Origin: Spirochaetaceae bacterium
GTDB lineage: Bacteria; Spirochaetota; Spirochaetia; Treponematales; Treponemataceae
Assembly: GCA_017936665.1 (NCBI GenBank)
Contig: JAGBFB010000006.1
Span: 1 to 64,000, forward strand
DNA length: 64,000 bases
Direction of reading: 5' to 3'
The notes beneath the pieces were generated by a model that was not told where the DNA came from, did not search any database, and was given only the letters and a program-made list of their open reading frames with translations. Shown piece by piece: positions 49,784 through 57,959 of the stretch (positions within the stretch are counted from its first letter, which is position 1; each line of letters starts with the position of its first letter). The translations under genes were made by a program, and so were the position numbers.

Positions 49784-51718
49784 TTAAAGTTCACCCTTTA
49801 TAATATTTTTTTTAATAACATCCATTAATTCTGAAATAGGCAAAGGCCTAGAGAAATAATATCCTTGTAAAAACTCACAACCAATTTTTGATAAAAGTTC
49901 TACTTGCTCTTTGTTTTCTACACCTTCTGTAAGAACTTTCATATCTAAATCTTTAATCATTGCAATTGTATGTTTTAATGAAATCAATGCTTTAGGATTA
50001 TTGTCACAAGCCCATAGTAAAGATTTATCAATTTTAACTATCTTATAAGGATGTTTCATAAGATTAGATTGGTTGCTATATCCTGTTCCAAAATCATCTA
50101 AAGAAAAGTGAATTCCTTTTTTCTCAAATTCATTCATTAGTTTATCTAGATTTTCACTTATGTTATCCGCAGTTGATTCTGTAATTTCAAAATCTATTAA
50201 GCCATGGGGAATTCTATATTTATCTATAATTTTTAAAAGACGAATATTTATGTTTTCTTGCATACACTGAACAACAGAAAGATTTACATGAATAACATTT
50301 ATTCCAAAATCTTCAGGATGATATTGCTCAATGAAACTACAAACTTTTTCTAAAACAATTTCACCAACAGCAAGAATATCTCCATTTTTTTCTGCAATCG
50401 GAATAAACTCGTCAGGTGGGATAAATCCAATATGTTCATCTATCAAACGAACAAGTGCTTCCATCTTTGTATATCGTTTTTCTGTTAGAGAATAAATTGG
50501 CTGATAATAAACTTGAAAATTAGAATTTGTAATTGCATTAGAAATTGCCAATGTAATTTCTTGTTCTCTTCTACGTTTTTCAAGAATATCTGTTGATGCA
50601 AATACAATGCTATTTTTCTTTGACTGTCGTGCTTCGTTTAATGAATAATCAATTATATCAAAAGCATCATTTGCAGAAACTATATCTTTTGAACTTTGTA
50701 TACAACACAAATATGCCCATAAATTTACATTTACATTTCTGTTACTAAAACTGAAAGGTTTTTCAAAGCGAGTCATAATTTCATTACATAAAATATTAAA
50801 ATCTGGCTTTTTTAAATAAACAATTGCAAGTTGTCTATTTGAAATTCGATATACTTCATTATTTTTTGTAAACTTACCTAGATAAGAAGCAACTTGTTTT
50901 AACAAAATGTTTCCATTATTTAATCCAAATTTTTCATTTATGTAACTTAAGCCATCAATTTGTAAACAAATAATTCCAAAATCTTCTTTTTTGTGAATTC
51001 GGTTATTTATATTTTTTTTGAATAAATTTCTATTGTAAATTCCAATTTGAACATCCATATATTCAAGAGGATTTTGCATGGAAATATAAATAAAAAACAT
51101 TGCAAAAGCAATTCCAATTTCTTGCAATAAATATTGAGAAAAAATTATTTGAACAATATTTAAAACAATACATTCTGAAGAATACAAAAGAACTGATATT
51201 CGTTGTGCTACTCCTAGTAATTTCATATTTTTTAAAACTATTGCACAACTTATAATTATGTAGTAGCCAGCAACTATGTATACAAAAATTTGTCCAAGTC
51301 CTCTATGATAAATTCCTGCAGAATCAACATAAAAACAAGCACCTGTAAATGGTGTGGATAAAATTAAAATTACATTAAGAATATATGGCAAGAAAATTAT
51401 GGCAAACCATTTTGAACCAATATTTATATTTTCATAAACTAGAGAATAAGCAAATAAACAATACAAACAAGGTACAAAATTTTGAACAAGAAAATGTAAA
51501 ATATTTACAACATAATTTAAAACAATTTGATTTTCTGTACAAAAACTACAAGCGTATGCAGATGCAATATCAGTAACAACGGAACATAAAGATACAATAA
51601 GTAGACGTTTATAAACTCTATTTGATAAAGTATTTAAATGATTATAAGTTAGATAAACAACCAAAACTACAGCAATCATTGCAAAAGCTACAATGTCATA
51701 ATGAATTATCCATTTCAT
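49784..51718 (-). CDS. Membrane-bound EAL phosphodiesterase with degenerate GGDEF domain
   Basis: A 644-aa protein. Residues 1-215 hold seven or so hydrophobic segments (a sensory membrane domain). A GGDEF-like domain (about 220-385) keeps the fold (I-G-I-Y-N-R-N-L-F, L-N-N-G-N-I-L-L-K-Q-V) but has S-N-R-Q-L instead of G-G-D-E-F, so it should not make c-di-GMP. The EAL domain (about 395-640) has K-M-E-A-L-V-R-L, N-L-S, E-I-T-E-S, D-D-F-G-T-G-Y-S, K-I-D-K-S-L and L-T-E-G-V-E, so c-di-GMP hydrolysis is expected. The promoter TTGTCA-N18-TATAAT (minus, 51766-51737) shares -35 bases with that of the divergent SUMF1 gene. Confidence 0.9.
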   Translation of the reverse strand: MKWIIHYDIVAFAMIAVVLVVYLTYNHLNTLSNRVYKRLLIVSLCSVVTDIASAYACSFCTENQIVLNYVVNILHFLVQNFVPCLYCLFAYSLVYENINIGSKWFAIIFLPYILNVILILSTPFTGACFYVDSAGIYHRGLGQIFVYIVAGYYIIISCAIVLKNMKLLGVAQRISVLLYSSECIVLNIVQIIFSQYLLQEIGIAFAMFFIYISMQNPLEYMDVQIGIYNRNLFKKNINNRIHKKEDFGIICLQIDGLSYINEKFGLNNGNILLKQVASYLGKFTKNNEVYRISNRQLAIVYLKKPDFNILCNEIMTRFEKPFSFSNRNVNVNLWAYLCCIQSSKDIVSANDAFDIIDYSLNEARQSKKNSIVFASTDILEKRRREQEITLAISNAITNSNFQVYYQPIYSLTEKRYTKMEALVRLIDEHIGFIPPDEFIPIAEKNGDILAVGEIVLEKVCSFIEQYHPEDFGINVIHVNLSVVQCMQENINIRLLKIIDKYRIPHGLIDFEITESTADNISENLDKLMNEFEKKGIHFSLDDFGTGYSNQSNLMKHPYKIVKIDKSLLWACDNNPKALISLKHTIAMIKDLDMKVLTEGVENKEQVELLSKIGCEFLQGYYFSRPLPISELMDVIKKNIIKGEL

Positions 51719-51736
51719 AAAAAAACCTTATCAAAT

Positions 51737-51788
51737 ATTATATCACGAAATTGAATTTGTTGACAAAAAATTTTACATAATATACTTT
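51737..51788. promoter_or_regulatory. Overlapping divergent promoters (EAL gene and SUMF1 gene)
   Basis: Minus: TTGTCA (51766-51761), 18 bp, TATAAT (51742-51737). Plus: TTGACA (51760-51765), 17 bp, TACTTT (51783-51788), 7 nt to the ATG at 51796. The two -35 boxes occupy the same TTGACAA, so both cannot be used at once. Confidence 0.55.
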
Positions 51789-51795
51789 CAATATC

Positions 51796-53043
51796 ATGAA
51801 AATTTTGTTAATTTTATTGTTATCAATATCTATTTTTTCTTGCAAAGAACCTGTTAATCCTTTTCTTCCTGAAAAAATAACTAATTCAGAATCAAAAGAA
51901 GAAATAAATCAGGATGACAACTCGGATTCACAAAATCAAAATCCAGAAGAATTTATAAAAACAACTCTTTCAACTATTTCTTTACCAAACTGTCCTTCAA
52001 ATTCAAACTTTGATATGATTGCTATAAATTTTACAGATGGAAGAACTGAAGATGATTTAATTCTTGGGGAAAATCAATATTGTAAAAAAAGTAGTTCAAA
52101 TGTAGAAATTCCTTATCCTGTAAAAATAAAACAATTCAAAATGTCAAAATACATGGTAAGCTACAATACTTGGTATCATGTTTATCAGTGGGCTATAAAA
52201 AATGGATATAAATTCATTGGGAAAGGTTCAGAAGGAATGTATGCCAACGGAAATAATGCAGGTGCTTATTATGCTTTTAATGAAGGCGGAGAACCTCAAG
52301 TTGAAGAAATGCCTGTAGGAAGCGTAAACTGGCGTGATGCGATTGTTTGGTGTAATGCGCTAAGTGAAATGTTAAAATTAACTCCAGTTTATTATTCTGA
52401 TGCAAACTTCAAAACTCCATTACGAGATTCAACTCAAAGTACAACTGTTTTTGATGATACAAACTGGGATATGACTCCGGGAAAAATTGATAATCCTTAT
52501 GTGAATAAAAACGCAAACGGCTTTAGATTGCCTTACACTGCCGAATGGGAATACGCTGCTAGAAAAAAAACAGACGGAACTTGTATTGAGGGGAGAAATA
52601 TTCCCGGAGATGAAAGTGGTTCTTTTTATGAACACACTTCCACAGATACAGCTAATGGAATTGAATTTTCCCAATCAAAGGTTTTTGGAAATTATATGTG
52701 GTACAGATATAATGCAGCCGGGGAATGTGCAAAAACAGCCAGCGGAAAAGATGATACAAATGCTGTAATGCAAGAAAAGCTTGGTCATAAACCCGGTAAC
52801 AACCGAACTCACCTTTCTGGCGGAAAACTTCCGTCTCATTTAGGTTTTTATGATTTGACAGGGAATTTAACAGAATGGATGTTTGAATACAATGTTCAAC
52901 ATGGTTCTATTATAAAGGTATCTGCTTTTAGAGAAGTAAGAGGAACAGATTTCCTTTCAGACACAAATTATAAAACTTCTGGTGAATATGGCGGTTATTT
53001 TCCTCTTCAAAAAATTGGATTTAGAATTTGTCAAAATAATTAG
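51796..53043 (+). CDS. SUMF1/FGE-sulfatase-domain lipoprotein
   Basis: A 415-aa lipoprotein (lipobox I-F-S-C, Cys16). After a polar Asn/Ser/Glu linker (25-55) comes a formylglycine-generating-enzyme-like domain: M-S-K-Y-M-V-S-Y-N-T-W at about 116, P-V-G-S-V-N-W-R-D-A-I-V-W-C-N-A-L-S (about 174-191), R-L-P-Y-T-A-E-W-E-Y-A-A-R (about 243-255), L-G-F-Y-D-L-T-G-N-L-T-E-W (about 350) and a final G-F-R-I-C. These are hallmarks of the C-type-lectin-like SUMF1 fold. The active-site cysteine pair of true FGE is not evident, so a ligand-binding role is more likely. No Shine-Dalgarno site; the -10 box ends 7 nt before ATG. Confidence 0.88.
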   Translation: MKILLILLLSISIFSCKEPVNPFLPEKITNSESKEEINQDDNSDSQNQNPEEFIKTTLSTISLPNCPSNSNFDMIAINFTDGRTEDDLILGENQYCKKSSSNVEIPYPVKIKQFKMSKYMVSYNTWYHVYQWAIKNGYKFIGKGSEGMYANGNNAGAYYAFNEGGEPQVEEMPVGSVNWRDAIVWCNALSEMLKLTPVYYSDANFKTPLRDSTQSTTVFDDTNWDMTPGKIDNPYVNKNANGFRLPYTAEWEYAARKKTDGTCIEGRNIPGDESGSFYEHTSTDTANGIEFSQSKVFGNYMWYRYNAAGECAKTASGKDDTNAVMQEKLGHKPGNNRTHLSGGKLPSHLGFYDLTGNLTEWMFEYNVQHGSIIKVSAFREVRGTDFLSDTNYKTSGEYGGYFPLQKIGFRICQNN

Positions 53044-53098
53044 TTCATATTATTAAAAAATTTTTCTCTTAAAAAATCGTAACTTTTCTCAAATAAAT

Positions 53099-53166
53099 TT
53101 AAACACTTAGTTTAATTTTTCTTTTGATTTTGGTTTTTACTAAAAAATTTTAAACAATCTGTTTAA
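53099..53166 (+). promoter_or_regulatory. Two TTAAAC-N5-GTTTAA dyads upstream of 53236
   Basis: TTAAAC-ACTTA-GTTTAA (53099-53115) and TTAAAC-AATCT-GTTTAA (53150-53166), 51 bp apart. TATAAA (53173-53178) follows the second, so the dyad occupies the -35/spacer region. The same second dyad and about 10 following bases recur at 54041. Confidence 0.6.
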
Positions 53167-53235
53167 TGACTTTATAAAATAGGTGGAATATCATTTAACT
53201 ACAAAATCAAATTTTAGAATTTTTAGGAGGATTCT

Positions 53236-53952
53236 ATGAAGAAATTATTTTTACTTGGCTTACTGATGATTATGTCAGTATGTTATATTTTTGGACAGGG
53301 GGAAGCATTAGATGCTAAAAAAGGATTTTACATCTATCTTAAAGGAAGCAAAACCGCAATTACTGAAAATGAATATTTGAACTATGCCAAAGTAATGGAA
53401 TATAATGTTTATAAAAAATATATAAACGATGAATTTGAATGGCATGATCAATTTCAAACATTAAAGAAAAATTTTGATAACGCAATTGCAAATGCTAATT
53501 TTGACGCAACATATACAGTTGTTACAAATGTAGATTTTGGTGATTATGATTTTACAAAAGAAGGATTTCCTGTTTCAATTGGTGAAGGAACTTTTTTTCC
53601 ATTAGGTGATGTAGATCCTTATTGGAGAAGTTCAAGTGGTTCTATATTCAGAAAGGCAGTCGCCTTAAAACTTGATGGTTTTGAAAAATATAATTTTTTC
53701 ACAATGCCAAAAGATCAAGCAAAAACTTTTTTACAAGGAAGAAAAAACAGTAGTGGAAAAGTAAATAGAAGTATCACTTTGCAAATTAAATATAAAATTG
53801 CTTCTTACGATTCTGCTGAATATAAATCCTTTGCAGACTTAGCATTACAAAATAATTATCTCCCAATTGTTGGTCTCATAGAAGATATTGAAATTTTTGA
53901 TGCATCTAACAGTAAAGATGTAAAAAAAATCGGTTCTTTAATTAAAAACTAA
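53236..53952 (+). CDS. Exported hypothetical protein
   Basis: A 238-aa protein with a signal peptide (M-K-K-L-F-L-L-G-L-L-M-I-M-S-V-C-Y-I-F-G, cleavage before Q-G-E-A). The mature protein is soluble, with many Lys, Asp and aromatic residues, and no family is recognised. AGGAGG lies 7 nt before the ATG. Its control region carries two TTAAAC-N5-GTTTAA dyads, one of which recurs before the next gene, an HTH protein, so both are probably under the same regulator. A hairpin terminator follows. Confidence 0.75.
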   Translation: MKKLFLLGLLMIMSVCYIFGQGEALDAKKGFYIYLKGSKTAITENEYLNYAKVMEYNVYKKYINDEFEWHDQFQTLKKNFDNAIANANFDATYTVVTNVDFGDYDFTKEGFPVSIGEGTFFPLGDVDPYWRSSSGSIFRKAVALKLDGFEKYNFFTMPKDQAKTFLQGRKNSSGKVNRSITLQIKYKIASYDSAEYKSFADLALQNNYLPIVGLIEDIEIFDASNSKDVKKIGSLIKN

Positions 53953-53970
53953 TTTTTTCTAAACTAATAG

Positions 53971-54005
53971 TCCGAATCTAATAAATTTATTTTGTTAGAT
54001 TCGGA
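53971..54005 (+). terminator. Intrinsic terminator after 53952
   Basis: TCCGAATCTAA (53971-53981) pairs perfectly with TTAGATTCGGA (53995-54005), followed by a T-rich run. Confidence 0.85.
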
Positions 54006-54040
54006 TTGTTTTATTTATAAGATTTTCTGAAAACAAATTT

Positions 54041-54057
54041 TTAAACAATCTGTTTAA
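54041..54057 (+). promoter_or_regulatory. TTAAAC-N5-GTTTAA dyad before the HTH gene pair
   Basis: TTAAAC-AATCT-GTTTAA, identical to 53150-53166 including flanks (TTT before, TGACTT after), with TATAAA (54062-54067) following. The copies share about 25 bp, so the promoter module was duplicated or conserved by selection. Confidence 0.6.
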
Positions 54058-54125
54058 TGACTTATAAAAAGTTTCATTTTATTATTAACTTACAGATTAA
54101 AACTTATTTTATAAAAGGAACTTTT

Positions 54126-54572
54126 ATGAATCATTTTGGATTAATTTTAGACAAAGAAAAAACAACCGAACAAATGTTTAAAGTCTGCCAATATTACGAT
54201 GTAAAAAACGCAAATCTTGCAAATCTTATGGATGTATCAGAAGTTGAAGTAAGCAATTGGAAAACAGGAAAACGCTTTCCTGATTGGGATAAGATAATGT
54301 TTTTTGCATATATTTTTAATCTTTCTCTAGATGAATTAATTGTTAGAAAAAAAACAAAGGAAAGTTCTATCTTTGATGAAATCAGAGAAAAAATAAAAAA
54401 AGTTGATAAAAAAAATCTTGCTAAAACATTAGAAAGAAAAAGCAATAAAAATGAAAACCTTTGTCCTGAATGTTATCGAAATGTAAGATGGAATCCATTA
54501 GTTCAAGATTGGATTCCTTTAGAAAAATATGATGAAGTAACTGAAAAAATTTTAGAAAAAAATCGTATCTAA
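54126..54572 (+). CDS. HTH (XRE-like) protein with CxxC motif
   Basis: A 148-aa protein starting at 54126 (M-N-H-F-G-L-I-L), with AAGGAA 8 nt upstream. Residues 15-75 form an XRE-type HTH: Y-D-V-K-N-A-N-L-A-N-L-M-D-V-S-E-V-E-V-S-N-W-K-T-G-K-R-F-P, followed by I-F-N-L-S-L-D-E-L-I-V. The C-terminal half is Lys-rich with L-C-P-E-C-Y near residue 111 and N-P-L-V-Q-D-W-I-P. It is paralogous to the next gene over the first 80 residues, including W-x-x-G-x-R-F-P-(D/E)-W-D-K. It is the natural candidate to bind the nearby TTAAAC dyads. Confidence 0.82.
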   Translation: MNHFGLILDKEKTTEQMFKVCQYYDVKNANLANLMDVSEVEVSNWKTGKRFPDWDKIMFFAYIFNLSLDELIVRKKTKESSIFDEIREKIKKVDKKNLAKTLERKSNKNENLCPECYRNVRWNPLVQDWIPLEKYDEVTEKILEKNRI

Positions 54573-54586
54573 AAAAGGAAACATTA

Positions 54587-55513
54587 ATGAATAAAGATAT
54601 TTGTGGATATTGCTTAGATAAAGAAGCAACTACCAGAAGATTTTTTGATATCTGTGATTTTTATGGAATTAAAAATAAAGACTTAGTAAATCTTTTTAAT
54701 GTAAGCAATGCAACTGTAAGTTATTGGAGAAATGGGAGTCGCTTTCCTGAATGGGATAAATTAATGATTTTTGCATATACAGTTGGTTTGCCTCTTGATG
54801 TTATGATAATCGGAAAAAGAAAAGTTGAAAATGAGCAAATAAAAAAAGCAATAACTCAAATAAATGAACTTAAAGAAAAAAAATACATTTCTAAATTACA
54901 AGAACTATTAAACAATGGAGAACTAGATAACCCTCCAATATACGACGAAATAATTTTTAATCCTTTATTAGATAGAAATGATTTTATAGATTCTAACAGT
55001 AGTCGATACGCAAGACTTGTTTCAGATGTAAAATATTATGGACTTAAAAAAAATTTTCAAAAAAAAGAACTTGGTTTAAAACAAAATACAGAAAATTTAG
55101 ACAAAGATTTTTCTAAAGCAAAATTAGAAAATCTATACTTAGAATCTCTTATTGATTTTAAATTATCAGAAGAAATTTCTTTATCGTCATCTTCAATGTA
55201 CATTGATTTAAATGGTCAAAAAATTAAAGCTATTGATGAATACGGAAATCCATTAAATGGTTGTAGAATTGATACAGAAGTTTATGACAAAGAAAAACGA
55301 ACAGTAATAATTAGATTTAGAAATGGATATTTAGATGGAGATGAATTTGATGAATTCGGAAATTTTTTAGAAACTCGACCCGCTGTAGAAACCGTCGGTC
55401 ATATTGAATATTGGCGAAACGGATATTTACACCGAGATGGAAAAGAAGCCGCAGTTATTTCAAATGGATTTAGAACATACGAATATTGGGAAAATGGAAA
55501 AAGAATAAAATAA
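54587..55513 (+). CDS. HTH protein with C-terminal MORN/toxin-immunity-like repeats
   Basis: A 308-aa protein, 14 nt after its paralogue, with AAAAGGAAA before the ATG. Residues 1-80 are an XRE-like HTH (L-F-N-V-S-N-A-T-V-S-Y-W-R-N-G-S-R-F-P-E-W-D-K). The middle (85-200) is helical. The last 100 residues carry repeats of the form I-E-Y-W-R-N-G-Y-L-H-R-D-G-K-E-A-A-V-I and Y-E-Y-W-E-N-G-K-R, similar to the Y-W-x-N-G-x-x-H-R-x-D-G-P-A repeats found in bacterial proteins of unknown role. Joining a DNA-binding head to such repeats is unusual. The operon with 54126 is certain from spacing. Confidence 0.78.
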   Translation: MNKDICGYCLDKEATTRRFFDICDFYGIKNKDLVNLFNVSNATVSYWRNGSRFPEWDKLMIFAYTVGLPLDVMIIGKRKVENEQIKKAITQINELKEKKYISKLQELLNNGELDNPPIYDEIIFNPLLDRNDFIDSNSSRYARLVSDVKYYGLKKNFQKKELGLKQNTENLDKDFSKAKLENLYLESLIDFKLSEEISLSSSSMYIDLNGQKIKAIDEYGNPLNGCRIDTEVYDKEKRTVIIRFRNGYLDGDEFDEFGNFLETRPAVETVGHIEYWRNGYLHRDGKEAAVISNGFRTYEYWENGKRIK

Positions 55514-55573
55514 TCCATTTTAAAATACTTGCTATTTTGTATAAACTTGTTAAAATATTTTAGAGGTAATTTT

Positions 55574-57766
55574 ATGAGTAAAAAGCAAGTTTCAGACAAA
55601 CACTTTTGGCACTTTGTCCAAAATGGTGGATTAATTCAACCAGAAATATCAACTATTGATGATGTATTAAATTTAGAAAATCTTGATCCTAAAATGTGGA
55701 CTGCCCTTGCATGTCCAGTATCTGGATTAGAATTTAGTGAAGAAACTTTAAATCTTTTAGATTCGGACAAAAATGGAAGAGTTCGTGTTCCAGAAATTTT
55801 AAGTGTTATTTCTTACATAAAAAAATATTTTGCCAAGCCAGAAATTATAATGACAGAAGGAGATTCCATTCCTCTTGAAGCTTTAAGCGAAACAAATTTT
55901 GCATGTGGTCATTCTCCTTTGGAATCCGCAACTTCTGTATTAAAAATTTTAAATAAACCAGATTCAAAAGAAATTTGTTACAATGATGTTTCTGCAAGCG
56001 ATAAACTTTTTACACCAAATGTAATAAACGGCGATGGAATTCTTCCTGCTGAATGTATAAAAGATGAATTTGTTTGTTCTGTTGTAAAAGACATAATAAA
56101 TTGTACAGGTGGAACAGATGAAATTAGTGGTGTAAAAGGAATTACTCGTTCACAAAAAGAAGAGTTTTTTACAAAAGCAAAAGAAATAAAAAATTGGCGA
56201 GAAGCTGCTGTTCAAGAAGATCCAAAAATTTTCTTTTTAAAAGAAGGAACTGATTTAGCAGCAAAATCTTTTGTAAAAGTTCAAGATAAAATAAATGATT
56301 TTTACCTTCGCTGTTCACTAATAAACTATGATCAAAATGCAAAAGAAATTTTAAAATCACAAACAGATAAAATGTTCCTTACAGAAAATGGAACTCTTTT
56401 TGAAAAAGAAAATCTTGCTTTACTTCCTCTTGCTCTCTGTGATGCAGGAAAATCCCTTCCTCTAGATGAAACATTAAATCCTGCCTGGATTTCAGATATG
56501 AAATCTTTTAAAGATAACGTTATCACGCCTTTATTTAAAAAAGAAATTACAAGTCTTTCGGAAAGCAATTGGCGTAAAATTGAAGAATTTTTTGTTCCAT
56601 ATTTTTCTTGGTACAAAGCAATGCCAGAAAATTCTGTTTCCACTTTGGGTTTAGATAGAATTACGCAAATCCTAAATTCTGATGCAGAAAAAATCATTGA
56701 TGAATATTTAGAAAAAGAAGAATGTCATCCACCAATTTCACTTGCTTCTGTAGAATTAAAAAAGATGATTTTGATAAGAAGAGATTTTGTAAAACTTCTT
56801 AAAAACTTTGTTTGTTTTGCAGATTTTTATAATCCAGAAAAAAAAGCAATTTTCCAAGCAGGAACATTATTCATTGATGGTCGTTCTTGTGATTTATGTT
56901 TTAAAGTTTTGGATATTGCAAAACATGGAACAATGGCTTCTCTTTCTCAATGTTTCTTAGTTTACTGTGATTGTGTAAAAAAAGATAATTCTGGACAAAA
57001 AATGCAAATTGCAGCTTTAATCAGTAACGGAGAAACAGATAATTTATTAGTTGGTAGAAACGGAATTTTCTTTGACAGAAATAATGAAGATTGGGATGCA
57101 ACTATCGTAAAAATAATTGATAATCCTGTAAGCATAAAACAAGCTTTCTGGGCTCCATATAAAAAGATTATGCGTTTAATTCAAGAAAAAATTGCAAAAT
57201 CTACAAACGCTGCAGAAAGTAAAGTTTTTGATTCTATGACAAAAGTAGTTGAAAATCCAAAAGAAATTACAAATACAATCCCAACTAAAAAAACTGATGT
57301 TGGAACAATTGCCGCTATCAGTGTTGCTTTTACTGGAATTGCAACTGTTGTTGGTGGAATTATGGAAGCCTTCTTAGGATTAGGGAAATGGATTCCTCTA
57401 GGAATAATTGGAATCATTTTGGTAATTTCTTTACCTTCTATGTTAATTGCATGGAGAAAACTTAAACAAAGAAATATCGCCCCTATTTTGGACGCTTCTG
57501 GTTGGGCAATAAACGGAAATGTAAAAATTCCAACTTTACTTGGGGATAGCTTAACAAAACTTCCTGTTTATCCAGTAAAATCTTTTTTAACTATAAAAGA
57601 CCCTTATGCTAGCAAAAAATTTCCAATAAAACGCGTAATTTTTGGTGTAATTTTGTTAGCAATAATCCTTATTGCTCTTATCCTAATTCTAAAAAATCCT
57701 GATGGAATAAGTGGAGTTTGGCAAAATATAAAAAATTTTGCTTCTAAATTTAAAATTTCTAAATAA
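55574..57766 (+). CDS. Large membrane protein with EF-hand-like motif, unrecognised
   Basis: A 730-aa protein starting at 55574 (M-S-K-K-Q-V-S-D-K-H-F), with AGAGGT 9 nt upstream; a longer frame from 55529 has no site. Residues of about 61-72 read D-S-D-K-N-G-R-V-R-V-P-E, a good EF-hand calcium loop, and N-G-D-G-I-L-P-A-E at about 150 is a weaker one. Two transmembrane segments lie near 585-650 and one near 690-712; the large N-terminal part is otherwise soluble with no signal peptide, so it is probably cytosolic with a C-terminal anchor. Related proteins seem to occur in other treponemes, but I cannot name a family. Confidence 0.75.
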   Translation: MSKKQVSDKHFWHFVQNGGLIQPEISTIDDVLNLENLDPKMWTALACPVSGLEFSEETLNLLDSDKNGRVRVPEILSVISYIKKYFAKPEIIMTEGDSIPLEALSETNFACGHSPLESATSVLKILNKPDSKEICYNDVSASDKLFTPNVINGDGILPAECIKDEFVCSVVKDIINCTGGTDEISGVKGITRSQKEEFFTKAKEIKNWREAAVQEDPKIFFLKEGTDLAAKSFVKVQDKINDFYLRCSLINYDQNAKEILKSQTDKMFLTENGTLFEKENLALLPLALCDAGKSLPLDETLNPAWISDMKSFKDNVITPLFKKEITSLSESNWRKIEEFFVPYFSWYKAMPENSVSTLGLDRITQILNSDAEKIIDEYLEKEECHPPISLASVELKKMILIRRDFVKLLKNFVCFADFYNPEKKAIFQAGTLFIDGRSCDLCFKVLDIAKHGTMASLSQCFLVYCDCVKKDNSGQKMQIAALISNGETDNLLVGRNGIFFDRNNEDWDATIVKIIDNPVSIKQAFWAPYKKIMRLIQEKIAKSTNAAESKVFDSMTKVVENPKEITNTIPTKKTDVGTIAAISVAFTGIATVVGGIMEAFLGLGKWIPLGIIGIILVISLPSMLIAWRKLKQRNIAPILDASGWAINGNVKIPTLLGDSLTKLPVYPVKSFLTIKDPYASKKFPIKRVIFGVILLAIILIALILILKNPDGISGVWQNIKNFASKFKISK

Positions 57767-57782
57767 TTTTTATATGTTTTTT

Positions 57783-57829
57783 AAAGAGGGATTTTGTAAA
57801 TTTCTATTTGCAAAGCCCTCTTTTTTTTA
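57783..57829 (+). terminator. Intrinsic terminator after 57766
   Basis: AAAGAGGG (57783-57790) pairs with CCCTCTTT (57816-57823), with further TTTTG/CAAA pairing inside, and ends in T8. Confidence 0.85.
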
Positions 57830-57865
57830 TCTAAACATTATTAGACACAAATAAGTTGTAATTAG

Positions 57866-57894
57866 TTGCAAATTACTTTGTTTAAATGTATAAT
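57866..57894 (+). promoter_or_regulatory. Promoter of the acyl-CoA synthetase gene
   Basis: TTGCAA (57866-57871), 17 bp, TATAAT (57889-57894). Unlike many neighbours it leaves a leader of about 60 nt, containing a TGACAT/ATGTCA inverted repeat, and the gene has a Shine-Dalgarno site. Confidence 0.7.
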
Positions 57895-57959
57895 ATATTT
57901 CAATACTGACATTATATCATTGGATGTCAATTTGTTAATTTCTTTGTTTGGAGTTTTTT

